A stretch of DNA of 64,000 nt from the NCBI GenBank assembly GCA_036567965.1, contig DATCTN010000025.1:107606-171605 (forward strand), written 5' to 3'. The stretch's first letter is position 1; every line of letters starts with the position of its first letter. The notes under the pieces are model-generated. The model did not search any database and was not told the DNA's origin. It saw only the letters and a program-made list of their open reading frames with translations. Below, piece after piece: positions 55,230 through 63,838 of the stretch. Made by a program: the position numbers and the translations under genes. The DNA comes from Candidatus Kryptoniota bacterium. GTDB lineage: Bacteria; Bacteroidota; Ignavibacteria; Kryptoniales; JAKASW01.

Positions 55230-55355
55230 TTATTCGTTGAGGAGCCCGCGTTCGTTTTTTTCGTTTTTCTTCTCCTGTTTGGCCGCCCTTTTCTCTTTCT
55301 TGGTTTTTGCCGGTTGTTTTTTTGAACTCTTTTTCCTGTCTTGAGCTTTACTCAT
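55230..55355 (-). CDS. small lysine-rich basic protein (41 residues)
   Basis: ATG at 55355 is preceded by GAGGAGAATATC, a strong ribosome-binding site. The 41-residue frame begins MSKAQDRKKSSKKQPAKT and continues with EKRAAKQEKK, ending GLLNE. It is almost all Lys, Arg, Glu and Gln, as in a widespread group of short uncharacterised proteins annotated beside stress genes. Its charge suggests nucleic-acid or ribosome binding, but that is inference. It lies 60 bp downstream of kaiB on the same strand and may be co-transcribed with kaiCB. Confidence 0.65.
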   Translation of the reverse strand: MSKAQDRKKSSKKQPAKTKKEKRAAKQEKKNEKNERGLLNE

Positions 55356-55414
55356 GATATTCTCCTCTGTTGCATTTTCTTTAAACTTTGATTCTTAAAC
55401 GCCGCGGCGGATTT

Positions 55415-55771
55415 TTACCTGCCCATCAGCGTGCTGCGTTCTATAAGGTCTAACCCAACCAACACCCGCTCTGTATTGGAAAGATCACCGATGATGTTCC
55501 TTACCGGCAGGGGCAGTTTACGTACCAAAGTCGGGATGGCGAGGATCTGGTTATCTCGTGCAAGCCGTGGATTCTTCAAAAGGTCAATTACTTCAATACG
55601 GTATTTGCCCTTTAATTGTTCTTCGCAAATCAGTTTGAGGTTGTTGAATGCGGTGACAGCTTTGGGAGTCTGTCCGGCAATATACAAACGCAAGATCCAT
55701 TTGTCGCTTCTTGCTTTCGCCGGCCGTCCTTTTCGGCGGTCTGTTTTCGATTTTTCATGTTTGATCTTCAC
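55415..55771 (-). CDS. kaiB: KaiB-like protein
   Basis: KaiB binds the KaiC ring in the cyanobacterial clock. After a basic, lysine-rich 23-residue extension, the KaiB domain reads [57 protein letters not shown] and [18 protein letters not shown], all in family order. The start is GTG at 55771 with AAGGGGACC upstream. It begins 11 bp after the kaiC stop, so the two are translationally linked. No KaiA is in the window, as in most non-cyanobacterial kai operons. Confidence 0.92.
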   Translation of the reverse strand: MKIKHEKSKTDRRKGRPAKARSDKWILRLYIAGQTPKAVTAFNNLKLICEEQLKGKYRIEVIDLLKNPRLARDNQILAIPTLVRKLPLPVRNIIGDLSNTERVLVGLDLIERSTLMGR

Positions 55772-55782
55772 ACTGGGTCCCC

Positions 55783-57525
55783 TTAAATATTCGTCCTCTT
55801 CCTCGTGCCGGTTGCTTTGAGATGGACATCGGCTTTCCGACTCTTAGCCATATTTGTCCTGTCCAGAGCGAAGCGTTCATCCCTCACTTTATCACTCCCG
55901 ATAATTTTGAGCGCTTCTGATTCTTCCGCTTCAAATTCGGAGCGCAGCATCACAATCTGAGCTTCCATTGCTTTGCGCTTACGCTCTAATTCAAATTGTC
56001 TGCGTCCGATTTCCTGCTGACGCCGTACTTGTTCCGCATCGTCTTTCGTCTCCTGTGATAATCGAGCCGAACCCGTCAATACGCCTTCCGCACCGATATA
56101 GACATCGAGCAGATCGATACCCTGGTCTGTCAGCTTGAACTCGCGTATCTGGTTGGAGTGTTCCATACCGCGCGATTTAAGTACATACAGTCCTCTGTTA
56201 CGTTCACCTCCAATTTCGATATCGCGCAGAAGCAGCCATGTATCTATGAGGGATGAGATGTAAATATCAGTAATCTCCATACTTTCGGCGCCGGAAGTGA
56301 GACTTGTGAAGAATGCGGTGATCCCCTTCATCTTCAGGAAATCTACGAGGCGCAGCAACATTGTCTTGACTTCAGTCTGGTTCTCTCCCAACGCGAACGC
56401 ATTGATAGGGTCGAGGATAACAATGCTAGGTTTAAACTCATTGATCAATTTGATACTCGTGGTGAGGTGAGTTTCCAAACCATAGTGTGTAGGACGGGTT
56501 GCCCGAAACTCAAGCAATCCCTTTTTTTCCCACGGCTCCAGACTTATTCCAATCGAACGCATATTGCGCATAAGCTGACTGGGGGATTCTTCGAAAGTAA
56601 AAAAGAGAGAGCGTTCTCCCCTCTTGCATGCGGCTTCGACAAACTTCGCGGCAATGCTCGTCTTGCCCGTACCGGCGGTGCCTGAGACAAGCACCGTACT
56701 GCCGCGAAAGTAGCCTTTGCCGGAGAGCATTGTGTCGAGACGCGGAATACCCGTGGAAATTCTTTCGTGGGATGAAGAGTAATTCAGTCCCAGTGAAGTG
56801 ACGGGGAGGACGGAAAAACCATCTTCATCAATAAGGAAAGGATACTCGTTCGTACCGTGGGTTGAACCGCGATATTTGACAACACGCAGCCGTCGTATGG
56901 ATGACTCATCGCTCACGCGATGGTCGAGCAGAATGACGCAGTCGGAGACGTACTCCTCCATACCTTGACGCGTCAACGTACCCGCGCCCCGCTCCGCAGT
57001 AACTACTGTCGTTATACCCTTCATTTTCAGCCAGTGAAATAACCGGCGCAGTTCAGAACGGAGTATAAGGGGATTTGGCAAACCTGAGAAGAGTGATTCC
57101 AGTGTATCCAGCACAATACGCTTGGCGCCGATACTCTCAATTGCTTCATGGATCCTGATGAACAAGCCTTCCAAATTGTATTCACCGCTTTGTTCGATTT
57201 CACTCCGTTCAACATGGATATGCTCAAGCCAGATCTTCTTTCGCTCAACGAGGCTGTCCAAATCGAACCCCAACGAAGCAACGTTTGCTGTGAGTTCTTC
57301 CTCTGTTTCCTCAAACGATATAAAGACGCCCGGTTCATTGTACTGCATCGCCCCGCGGACGAGAAACTCCATGGCAAAGAGGGTTTTTCCACACCCCGGT
57401 CCGCCGCATACAAGCGTCGGCCTCCCTTTCGGTAATCCCCCGCCAGTGATTTCGTCCAATCCTTGAATGCTTGTGGGGGATTTGGGAAGGACCCTACGAT
57501 GAGATTGCGCTTCTTTTTTCTTCAT
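55783..57525 (-). CDS. kaiC: KaiC-like ATPase
   Basis: This 580-residue protein has the duplicated RecA-like layout. CI has Walker A GGPGCGKT (41-48) and catalytic Glu pair in FEE (71-73); CII has Walker A GTAGTGKT (282-289) and FEE (311-313). At the autophosphorylation site the residues are Ser424-Ser425 ([11 protein letters not shown]), not the Ser-Thr of Synechococcus. A C-terminal extension of about 95 residues is predicted to be coiled coil ([20 protein letters not shown]). Together with kaiB it may serve a timing or stress function. The long leader before the ATG carries a 9-bp inverted repeat. Confidence 0.92.
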   Translation of the reverse strand: MKKKEAQSHRRVLPKSPTSIQGLDEITGGGLPKGRPTLVCGGPGCGKTLFAMEFLVRGAMQYNEPGVFISFEETEEELTANVASLGFDLDSLVERKKIWLEHIHVERSEIEQSGEYNLEGLFIRIHEAIESIGAKRIVLDTLESLFSGLPNPLILRSELRRLFHWLKMKGITTVVTAERGAGTLTRQGMEEYVSDCVILLDHRVSDESSIRRLRVVKYRGSTHGTNEYPFLIDEDGFSVLPVTSLGLNYSSSHERISTGIPRLDTMLSGKGYFRGSTVLVSGTAGTGKTSIAAKFVEAACKRGERSLFFTFEESPSQLMRNMRSIGISLEPWEKKGLLEFRATRPTHYGLETHLTTSIKLINEFKPSIVILDPINAFALGENQTEVKTMLLRLVDFLKMKGITAFFTSLTSGAESMEITDIYISSLIDTWLLLRDIEIGGERNRGLYVLKSRGMEHSNQIREFKLTDQGIDLLDVYIGAEGVLTGSARLSQETKDDAEQVRRQQEIGRRQFELERKRKAMEAQIVMLRSEFEAEESEALKIIGSDKVRDERFALDRTNMAKSRKADVHLKATGTRKRTNI

Positions 57526-57617
57526 GGCACTTTATCTCTATATATGTTCTCGACACTATTACGAGTAATAGATCTTGTTAAGAGTAATTCCAACTGACAC
57601 CAAACGTTAAACTGCTA

Positions 57618-57659
57618 ACCGGACAGTGCAAATTCCTGGAAATGATTCCGCTGTCCGGT
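57618..57659. promoter_or_regulatory. inverted repeat in the kaiC leader
   Basis: ACCGGACAG (57618-57626) and CTGTCCGGT (57651-57659) are perfect inverted 9-mers with a 24-bp spacer. They lie just downstream of the predicted -10 box (57676-57681), within the untranslated leader. Their centres are 33 bp apart, about three helical turns, so a dimeric repressor on one face of the DNA is possible; an RNA hairpin is the alternative. Confidence 0.6.
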
Positions 57660-57675
57660 CTCCATGATTCGTTAG

Positions 57676-57736
57676 ATTATAGAATCATCTGCAAAACAAG
57701 ACAATAGCTCAAAGGGATGAAAAAAGGAACTACATC
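57676..57736 (-). promoter_or_regulatory. shared upstream promoter element, copy A (kaiCB operon)
   Basis: On the minus strand: GATGTAGTTCC, a run of T, CATCCC (57714-57719), then TTGTCT (-35, 57699-57704), 17 nt, TATAAT (-10, 57676-57681). CATCCC to -10 is 32 nt, as in copies B and C. This copy has a good sigma-70 core; the others do not. Confidence 0.75.
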
Positions 57737-57840
57737 TTCAAAGAAGCAATCCGATATTCGACACCTGGAGGGTTGATGGTTAACCACCGAATTTGCAGGA
57801 ATATTCGAAATATTGTGCTAAAAAGTGAAATCGAGCCATT

Positions 57841-59106
57841 CTAATTGAATTGAAACCATATCAATGCAACAGCGGCAGCGCTCATCAGTATCAGCGTAAT
57901 TGATCCGAGAACATTTGACCATCTCTTGTTTGTGAATTTTCCCATTACCTTTTTATTGTTAGAAATGTGCATGATTACGGAAATCATTACGGGCGCTGTC
58001 AAGCCATATAGTACGGCGGTGTAAATAAGAGCTTGTATCGGGCTTACGCCAAGGAATTCCAGAGACAATCCAACAATGAGTGAGACGATCAGTGTGATGT
58101 AAAATCCTTTAGCTTCGTGGAATTTCTTATCCAGACCTTCCCTCCAATTGAAAGTCTCGGCTAAAATGTAGGAAAGTGAGCCGGCTAAGACAGGTATTGC
58201 TAAAAATCCTGTGCCGATTACGCCGACGGCAAAAAGTAGATAAGTAAGTTTACCTGTCAATGGTTCCAATGCTTTTGCGGCTTGTCCTACCGTATCGATT
58301 TGTCTGATACCCGCCTTGTATAATACTGCGCCCGTCGTAAGGATTATGAAAAACATAACGAGGTTTGAGAAGAACATTCCGAAATCGATATCCATTTCCA
58401 TGTCGTTTAAGATTCGTTTGTTGATTATGATTTTCTTACGGTCATGTGAAATGTCTTCCGCTTCCATAGTGGCTTGCCAAAAAAACAGGTAAGGAGAAAT
58501 AGTGGTGCCGAGAATGGCAACAAGTATCTCAAAAAAAGATTTGTCGAAATGAATAGTCGGAATAAAGGTACTTTTCATGACTTCCACCCAATTTGCATGT
58601 ACCAGGAAGGGAACTACGGCATACAATAGTAACGATAGGCAAAGCCATTTCAATACCGCGGCGAACTTCCGATAAGGGAACTTGATAATGAAGGACACAA
58701 GTAAAGCCGTAAACACTACGCTGAAAGCAAAAGATGGAATTTGAGGAATAAGCAAATTGGCAACGGCACCCATTCCCTGTATGTCTGCGCCAATATTGAG
58801 AGTAATAGCCGGGAAACTAAACAGCGCCATCAGATATAAAATACTCTTCGGATATTTCTTTTTTATAGTTCCTGTCAATCCCTCCTGCGTTACCATACCT
58901 ATTCGTGCGCACATCTCCTGTACGGCAGCCATCAGAGGGAAAGTGATAACCGCAGTCCAAAGAGTTGCTAAACCAAAACCGGCACCTGCCTGGGAATAGG
59001 TAGCAATCCCCGAAGGATCATCGTCGCTCGCGCCTGTAATAAGTCCGGGTCCGAGTACACGCCAGTATTTCTTAATTCTTGTTGAAAGCATTGCAGATGC
59101 GTTCAC
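57841..59106 (-). CDS. Nramp-related divalent metal transporter
   Basis: Eleven or so hydrophobic helices and the overall pattern of Nramp transporters are present (GPGLITGASDDDPSGIATYS in helix 1; ILGTTISPYLFFWQATMEAE in helix 6). Classical Nramp uses DPGN in helix 1 and MPH in helix 6 to bind manganese or iron. Here these are DPSG and SPY, so the metal selectivity is probably different, as in Nramp-related magnesium transporters. Family is clear; substrate is not. It is downstream of the eRF1-like gene on the same strand (33 bp), possibly co-transcribed. Confidence 0.8.
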   Translation of the reverse strand: MNASAMLSTRIKKYWRVLGPGLITGASDDDPSGIATYSQAGAGFGLATLWTAVITFPLMAAVQEMCARIGMVTQEGLTGTIKKKYPKSILYLMALFSFPAITLNIGADIQGMGAVANLLIPQIPSFAFSVVFTALLVSFIIKFPYRKFAAVLKWLCLSLLLYAVVPFLVHANWVEVMKSTFIPTIHFDKSFFEILVAILGTTISPYLFFWQATMEAEDISHDRKKIIINKRILNDMEMDIDFGMFFSNLVMFFIILTTGAVLYKAGIRQIDTVGQAAKALEPLTGKLTYLLFAVGVIGTGFLAIPVLAGSLSYILAETFNWREGLDKKFHEAKGFYITLIVSLIVGLSLEFLGVSPIQALIYTAVLYGLTAPVMISVIMHISNNKKVMGKFTNKRWSNVLGSITLILMSAAAVALIWFQFN

Positions 59107-59139
59107 ACCTCTACGCTGTCATCGCACCAAAACTTTTGC

Positions 59140-59520
59140 TCAGCGCTGGAAGTACTCCCGGATTTTTGCTGCAATCTGGTTGTCGGTCATCTTATCAACC
59201 GTTTCAATATCAACTAATTGTGTCTTAATCTTTTCATTCTCTAGACGTTTCTTAATCTCCATCTTAGCTTCCCCAGGACCGAATACTAAAATGGATTTCG
59301 CGTTACGAACAGAGGCGATAACCTCATCGTAATACTTGTTTAAATGATTCGTAAAACGTCTGTCGCGAATGTCCTCTTCTGTGTTTTCTTGTGCTATACC
59401 GGAAAACCGTACATGCTTCTCCATGTTTGAGTTTATTCGTTTTGTTTCCTCTCCTTTTTCATCGAGGATTACAATAACAGCTTTCCTGTGGTCAATCCAT
59501 AAACCGGCGTTCGTTTTCAT
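59140..59520 (-). CDS. eRF1 domain 3-like protein
   Basis: Of 126 residues, the segments GLWIDHRKAVIVILDEKGE, YYDEVIASVRNAKSILVFGPGEAKMEIKKRL and TVDKMTDNQIAAKIREYF resemble the small bacterial proteins with an eRF1 domain 3/host-attachment-like fold. They occur often near HPF, Dps and other stress genes. Function is unknown; ribosome or nucleic-acid binding is possible. AAGGAAC precedes the ATG. Confidence 0.68.
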   Translation of the reverse strand: MKTNAGLWIDHRKAVIVILDEKGEETKRINSNMEKHVRFSGIAQENTEEDIRDRRFTNHLNKYYDEVIASVRNAKSILVFGPGEAKMEIKKRLENEKIKTQLVDIETVDKMTDNQIAAKIREYFQR

Positions 59521-59678
59521 TAGGTTGTTCCTTTTGATTGAATGTAGAAAGACGAGATCTCTTTCCTATTAAGATTCGTGTAACATCAGTTATTAATTCG
59601 TTTCCTATGCCTCCAAAATCACGAATCGTTTGATAGTGGGCTACTTTCAAAGTGACGTAACGTTGACAAATTCTCTCA

Positions 59679-59840
59679 CTGTCATTCCCGTCCGACCGCA
59701 GGATCGGCGGCCGGATCGTGGGGACGTGCTCTTAGCGGGAATCTATCTCCATTCTCCACCATGGATTCCCGATGCCGCCTTGCGGCATGCCGCATACTCG
59801 TATAGAATAATTGAGCGGCATAGGAGCGTTCGGGAATGAC
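59679..59840. mobile_element. MITE-like element with 10-bp terminal inverted repeats
   Basis: GTCATTCCCG (59679-59688) and CGGGAATGAC (59831-59840) are perfect inverted ends. The 162-bp interior has further inverted segments (GATTCCCGATGCCG; GCGGGAATC) and no gene. Elements with CATTCCCG ends are frequent in bacterial genomes as non-autonomous palindromic repeats. No target-site duplication is obvious. It lies between the eRF1-like gene and the aldolase remnant, and may have been involved in the deletion of the latter. Confidence 0.7.
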
Positions 59841-59871
59841 ATATGTGTTTTTTTTGAACGCCGAAGAATAC

Positions 59872-60015
59872 TCAACGATGGGACATTTCAGCAGCGTCAA
59901 AATCGCGCACTACGAATCGTTTGTTGCAGGTCGTGTTACTTTCATCCATCGCCAGCAGACGCTTGTCGCCGGCGATCAGCGCCCCGGCGGTGTCTACCAG
60001 CTCTTGCGTATTCAT
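59872..60015 (-). pseudogene. N-terminal remnant of class I fructose-bisphosphate aldolase
   Basis: From an ATG at 60015, the first 35 residues read MNTQELVDTAGALIAGDKRL then LAMDESNTTCNKRF. This matches the N-terminus of bacterial class I aldolases, including the LAMDES and TCNKRF motifs. The frame then turns into unrelated residues and stops at 59872, so more than 85% of the enzyme, including the catalytic lysines, is missing. AGAGGTATG is still present upstream. It follows the HPF gene by 22 bp, suggesting an original HPF-aldolase operon. Confidence 0.8.
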
Positions 60016-60037
60016 CTCTCATACCTCTGCAAGGTTG

Positions 60038-60400
60038 TCAATTTTTGCTCAACCTGGGCCGCGGCGGGTGAGTCCTGCTGCTCTTTTTGTCGCGCAGTCG
60101 CCCGAGAGTGTTCTCAATCAGTTTGGCCAGCTTATCAGAAGCGCCGCCGATGGCCTGGTCAAGAGTCGGTGCCTCGTGAGTGACCACGATGGGTTGGCGG
60201 CCTTCAAGGCGCGCTTCCATCATGCAGCGCTTGTCGCTGGGACTGTTCCTATGGCTGGTCTGATCGCTCAAGTGGACATCCACTCGGATGATGTGATCAC
60301 TGAATCGACTCAGTGCACTCTCCACTCTTCCGCTGACATCAGCAATGAACGCCTCATGACCTATTATGTTATGGTCGGTATTGATTAGTATCCGCATCAT
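60038..60400 (-). CDS. HPF/RaiA family ribosome-associated protein
   Basis: The family binds the 30S decoding centre and induces hibernation. The 120-residue protein opens with RILINTDHNIIGHEAFIADV and contains SGRVESALSRFSDHIIRVDVHLSD, then the basic segment CMMEARLEGRQPIVVTHEA, and ends with a helix (LDQAIGGASDKLAKLIENTL) and a basic tail. This fits the short HPF type. CGGAGGAC precedes the ATG. It sits between broken phosphoketolase and aldolase genes. Confidence 0.82.
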   Translation of the reverse strand: MMRILINTDHNIIGHEAFIADVSGRVESALSRFSDHIIRVDVHLSDQTSHRNSPSDKRCMMEARLEGRQPIVVTHEAPTLDQAIGGASDKLAKLIENTLGRLRDKKSSRTHPPRPRLSKN

Positions 60401-60509
60401 GTCCTCCGTTGTGATTGTGATTTGCTCAATCCGGCAAGCACATTCCCGATGTCCATAGATCGGCAGTGCGTCAAGATTGAGGTATGCGTATTGTTTCTTT
60501 TTTCATCAT

Positions 60510-60710
60510 TCATTCCTTGCTCCACTTCCAGTTCCGGATTTCCGGCAAGTCCTCTCCGTGCTTGTCAATGTACTGTTTATGTTCGATGAGCTTGTCCTGC
60601 ATCATCTGTTTCAGGTAGGCTCCCTTGGAACCTAAATGCGACAGACCCGCCGGCAGGCATCCATCTTGTGGAGCGGTATCAGGGAAAGAATTCTCGTCTT
60701 CATGGTTCAA
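60510..60710 (-). pseudogene. C-terminal remnant of phosphoketolase (XFP)
   Basis: The last ~40 residues, [20 protein letters not shown] then [18 protein letters not shown], match the extreme C-terminus of xylulose-5-phosphate/fructose-6-phosphate phosphoketolases, where the EHxxYIxxxGEDxPEIxNWxW ending is diagnostic. The rest of the ~790-residue enzyme is absent; the first 25 residues are unrelated and start with TTG. It is therefore a pseudogene tail. With the aldolase remnant it suggests that this locus once encoded a carbon-metabolism module beside HPF. Confidence 0.82.
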
Positions 60711-60720
60711 TTCCTCTTGG

Positions 60721-61647
60721 TCAGGAAGCCTCTATTGTCTTCACAGGCGATGAAGGCCGTTCGGCCTGAGCGGCGCACAGGCAGGCACCGAAGATGAAGA
60801 TGCACCCAGAAATGTAAATCCACAGCAGCAGCGCCATGATCCCGCCGAATGCCCCGTACACCGCGTTTAAGGTAGCGAAGTTCTTAAGGTATATCACGAA
60901 CAGACTTTCGGCCGCCTGCAAGAGAACCGTCGCGAACAGGGCGGCGGCCCACACTTGGGCAAACCGCGCGGGCCGGCGCGAAGTCACCCTGTAAAACAGG
61001 CTTAAGCCAAGGAACACCACCAACAACGGGATCAAAAAGCTTCCCAGGCCATACACCCGGGAATGGAGATCAGCCACAGGAAGGAGCCAACCCTTCGCCG
61101 TTCTCAGCAGCACCGGCACCACCATCCCCAGGAAGACCGCACCCGTCGTGATGCCGAGCAGCACCAGGCTTTTCAGCGGCAGCCGCCACCAATTGTCTAT
61201 CACCGTGCCCCAGGCACGGTTGGTTGCAGAGATGAGGGTGATAAAACATTGAAGGGCGGCCCAGACGAGGATGATAGACGCAACCGCACCCGCCTGCTCG
61301 CGCGCGTTGACCACACCGGCAATGGTGTCAAAAATGTGACTCTGCATTTCACCGCTAATCGGGACGTAGCTTTCCATGTGGGCAATGATCTCTTTCCCGG
61401 CCGTGGCCCGGTCAACGAAGAACGAGGCAATCGTGACGAGGAGTACCATCAGAGGAAACAGCGAGAAGAACGCATTGAAGGCGAACGATCCCGCCCACTG
61501 TACCCCGTCAATCCTCAAAAACTTTTTGACGGCGAGACATAATATCGCCCAGACGCGGCGAGTCTCTTGCTCAAGTTTGCTTGGCATATTCATCAGGCTC
61601 AGTCTTGCTTTTCCGCACTTCCTATGTCTCACGCTTGGGCGGGCCAC
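60721..61647 (-). CDS. YihY/BrkB family membrane protein
   Basis: Six hydrophobic helices with the family motifs [24 protein letters not shown], then [30 protein letters not shown] and [20 protein letters not shown] near the C-terminus. The family (once called RNase BN in error) is widespread; function is unclear. The likely start is one of the internal ATGs at 61593 or 61587, but none has a strong ribosome-binding site. It follows the PRC-barrel gene by 31 bp. Confidence 0.85.
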   Translation of the reverse strand: MARPSVRHRKCGKARLSLMNMPSKLEQETRRVWAILCLAVKKFLRIDGVQWAGSFAFNAFFSLFPLMVLLVTIASFFVDRATAGKEIIAHMESYVPISGEMQSHIFDTIAGVVNAREQAGAVASIILVWAALQCFITLISATNRAWGTVIDNWWRLPLKSLVLLGITTGAVFLGMVVPVLLRTAKGWLLPVADLHSRVYGLGSFLIPLLVVFLGLSLFYRVTSRRPARFAQVWAAALFATVLLQAAESLFVIYLKNFATLNAVYGAFGGIMALLLWIYISGCIFIFGACLCAAQAERPSSPVKTIEAS

Positions 61648-61678
61648 TCATGTAAGCAAGTCCATTCCCGTGTTTGCT

Positions 61679-62449
61679 TCAACGGGAATGCTCCATGGCA
61701 GCCGGTTCATCTTCCCAGTATCCCTGGCGGTTATAATGTCGATGCAGCTGTGTCTCATAATCTCGAGTCAGCAGAAACTCCGCTGTGTATCCCGGGGACT
61801 CCTTGATGGTCTCGCGTGGGACATTAACAAAGACTTTCGACTCGCTCCAATCAACACGCTCGATCCATTTGGGTGAAATCAGCAACTTGTTTCCCGGCCA
61901 CCAGTTCTGCGTATCAATGATCAAATAACGGATCGCCCACGTCTCATCATCGATTATAAAATCTTCGACGTGGCCAATCTCACCGTCTGAGGCCTGAATA
62001 TGATAGCTGCTCACCTCGTGAGTGCTCCGTAAATGGGGATTCCACTTTTTGTCACCTTGAATTGATTCTTTCCATTTGTCACGGTCACGCATAATGTAGG
62101 ATTCATTTCCCCACATGTACGGACCGCCCCAATACATGGGCCATCCATAAAACCCGAAGTAAGATTCCTCGAATTGTCGCGAGACAGGCTTGTCACTTTC
62201 CAGGGATGGACTGTTCTCAATCTGCAATTTGGTCAGATCGATGGAGATGTATTGCCCTTCTTTATTCACGGCGGCCAGCGCATACGGGGAGATCAACACC
62301 TGCCGGCCCGTAAGCCAGTTTCCAGTGTCGGCGACCAAATATCGAATCGCCCAGTGTCGGTCATCGAAGTAGAATTCCTTGACCTTCCCTATTTCCCCGT
62401 CGAGGCTGTGCAAACTATAACCCTTTAGTATTTTGACTTTGTTCAGCAT
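61679..62449 (-). CDS. protein with two PRC-barrel domains
   Basis: Two PRC-barrel units lie in tandem: KILKGYSLHSLDGEIGKVKEFYFDDRHWAIRYLVADTGNWLTG-type (residues 5-80) and SYHIQASDGEIGHVEDFIIDDETWAIRYLIIDTQNWWPG-type (about 146-220). PRC barrels bind proteins or RNA; in bacteria such tandem forms are found in stress clusters. It ends with a His-rich tail. AAGGGAC precedes the ATG. No membrane segment. Confidence 0.9.
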   Translation of the reverse strand: MLNKVKILKGYSLHSLDGEIGKVKEFYFDDRHWAIRYLVADTGNWLTGRQVLISPYALAAVNKEGQYISIDLTKLQIENSPSLESDKPVSRQFEESYFGFYGWPMYWGGPYMWGNESYIMRDRDKWKESIQGDKKWNPHLRSTHEVSSYHIQASDGEIGHVEDFIIDDETWAIRYLIIDTQNWWPGNKLLISPKWIERVDWSESKVFVNVPRETIKESPGYTAEFLLTRDYETQLHRHYNRQGYWEDEPAAMEHSR

Positions 62450-62593
62450 AATAGTAGTCCCTTCACTCTTTTAGTTTCGTTTTTGTTCGCTGTCGGCTAA
62501 CTGTAAGCATGATTATGGTACACCGCGATATCAAGAAGCAGCGTCGTAGTTTCCTGTGGTCGATTCATTTATGTAGTTCTCAAGTTTGCGTTG

Positions 62594-63799
62594 TTATGCG
62601 GGTAACGTTCCCAATTCCTTAAGCGTGCGTAGGAAAGTGATGACATCTTCCCGGCTTAACATGCCCATAACTTGTTGACCCCGGATGACGGGCAACTGGT
62701 TGACTCCCTCGCGGTCCATCATCTGGAGTGCAGTCCATATATAGGCATCAGGGTCAATGCGTTTTAACTGTTCCAAGGGAAGCATGACCTGAGCGGAGGT
62801 CGCAGTTGCCCACTCAGGCCGCGGCACTTCCTTGATCCGATGCAAAGTCATCAACCCAACGATCTTATCTCCTCGGTTAACGAGAAAACAGCGTTGCCCG
62901 TTGCCGAGGATGTGTTCGTCTACCAACTGCTGTAGTGTCAGTTCTGCACGAACGACTGCGCAATGAGTGCTCATAGCTTGCGAAACCGTCTGGCCTGCCA
63001 GGAGTCCCTGAGACATCACTTGGTGCACCTGGCCGGAAGCCGCGTTGTCAAGGAACCAGCCAATGAGCACGATCCATAACCCTTCGCCAAAGTTGCCGGT
63101 GAGCACCTGCCAGATGCCGAAGAAGACAAACCCAAAAGCAAAGAACCGGCCGACGTTTGCCGCAATGAGGGTCGCGCGGCGCATGTCTTTCGTTATCGCC
63201 CACACGATAGCCCGGAACACGCGTCCGCCATCGAGTGGGTAGCCGGGAATCAAGTTGAACAAGACCAGCGCCAGGTTGACATAAGCGAGATACCTTGCCA
63301 ATCCAAAGAGGGGCTCCACACCGGATACAATCGGCTTCACTACAAAGAAAAGGAGCGCCAGGGCCAGGCTCACGATCGGGCCCGCGATAGCAATAAAAAA
63401 CTCGGCGAAGGCGCCGGGCGGTTCCGTCCCAATCTGAGCCACGCCCCCGAAGAGGAAAAGCGTAATGCTTCGCACTGGCATTCTGTACCGCAGCGCTACC
63501 ACTGAGTGCCCCAGTTCATGGAGCAGCACGCTCACAAAGAGCATGATGGTCGACGCCGCGCCCACTAACCAGTACAGCATCCGCGGCCAGTCCTTGAACT
63601 CGGCGGGATAGTAACTAGCCGCAAGCATCCAGGTGAGCAGCGCGAAGACCACAAACCAGGAGTAATCCAAACCTATCGCGATTCCCAGAATCCTGCCTAA
63701 CGGGATGTTGTGCCGAGTTATGAATATCCCTTCCTTTCGGCCAAACTGCCGTTGTGCGGTTTCGGGTTCGAGTTGGTCATTCGTTTTCGTAGGTATCAC
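62594..63799 (-). CDS. site-2 protease family (M50) metalloprotease with CBS domains
   Basis: An intramembrane zinc protease. HELGH (His94-His98) is in helix 2, the second zinc motif is NLIPGYPLDGGR with Asp190, and there are about six membrane helices. The C-terminal 150 residues form a pair of CBS domains (MSQGLLAGQTVSQAMSTHC and LEQLKRIDPDAYIWTALQMM), which usually bind adenine nucleotides. This SpoIVFB-like type is common in extremophiles. The start is GTG at 63799 with AGGGGAG upstream. Substrate unknown; cleavage of a membrane-bound regulator is the family role. Confidence 0.92.
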   Translation of the reverse strand: MIPTKTNDQLEPETAQRQFGRKEGIFITRHNIPLGRILGIAIGLDYSWFVVFALLTWMLAASYYPAEFKDWPRMLYWLVGAASTIMLFVSVLLHELGHSVVALRYRMPVRSITLFLFGGVAQIGTEPPGAFAEFFIAIAGPIVSLALALLFFVVKPIVSGVEPLFGLARYLAYVNLALVLFNLIPGYPLDGGRVFRAIVWAITKDMRRATLIAANVGRFFAFGFVFFGIWQVLTGNFGEGLWIVLIGWFLDNAASGQVHQVMSQGLLAGQTVSQAMSTHCAVVRAELTLQQLVDEHILGNGQRCFLVNRGDKIVGLMTLHRIKEVPRPEWATATSAQVMLPLEQLKRIDPDAYIWTALQMMDREGVNQLPVIRGQQVMGMLSREDVITFLRTLKELGTLPA

Positions 63800-63838
63800 T
63801 GCTTCTCCCCTTCCGTGTGAAACGCGTCTTTATTGAAG

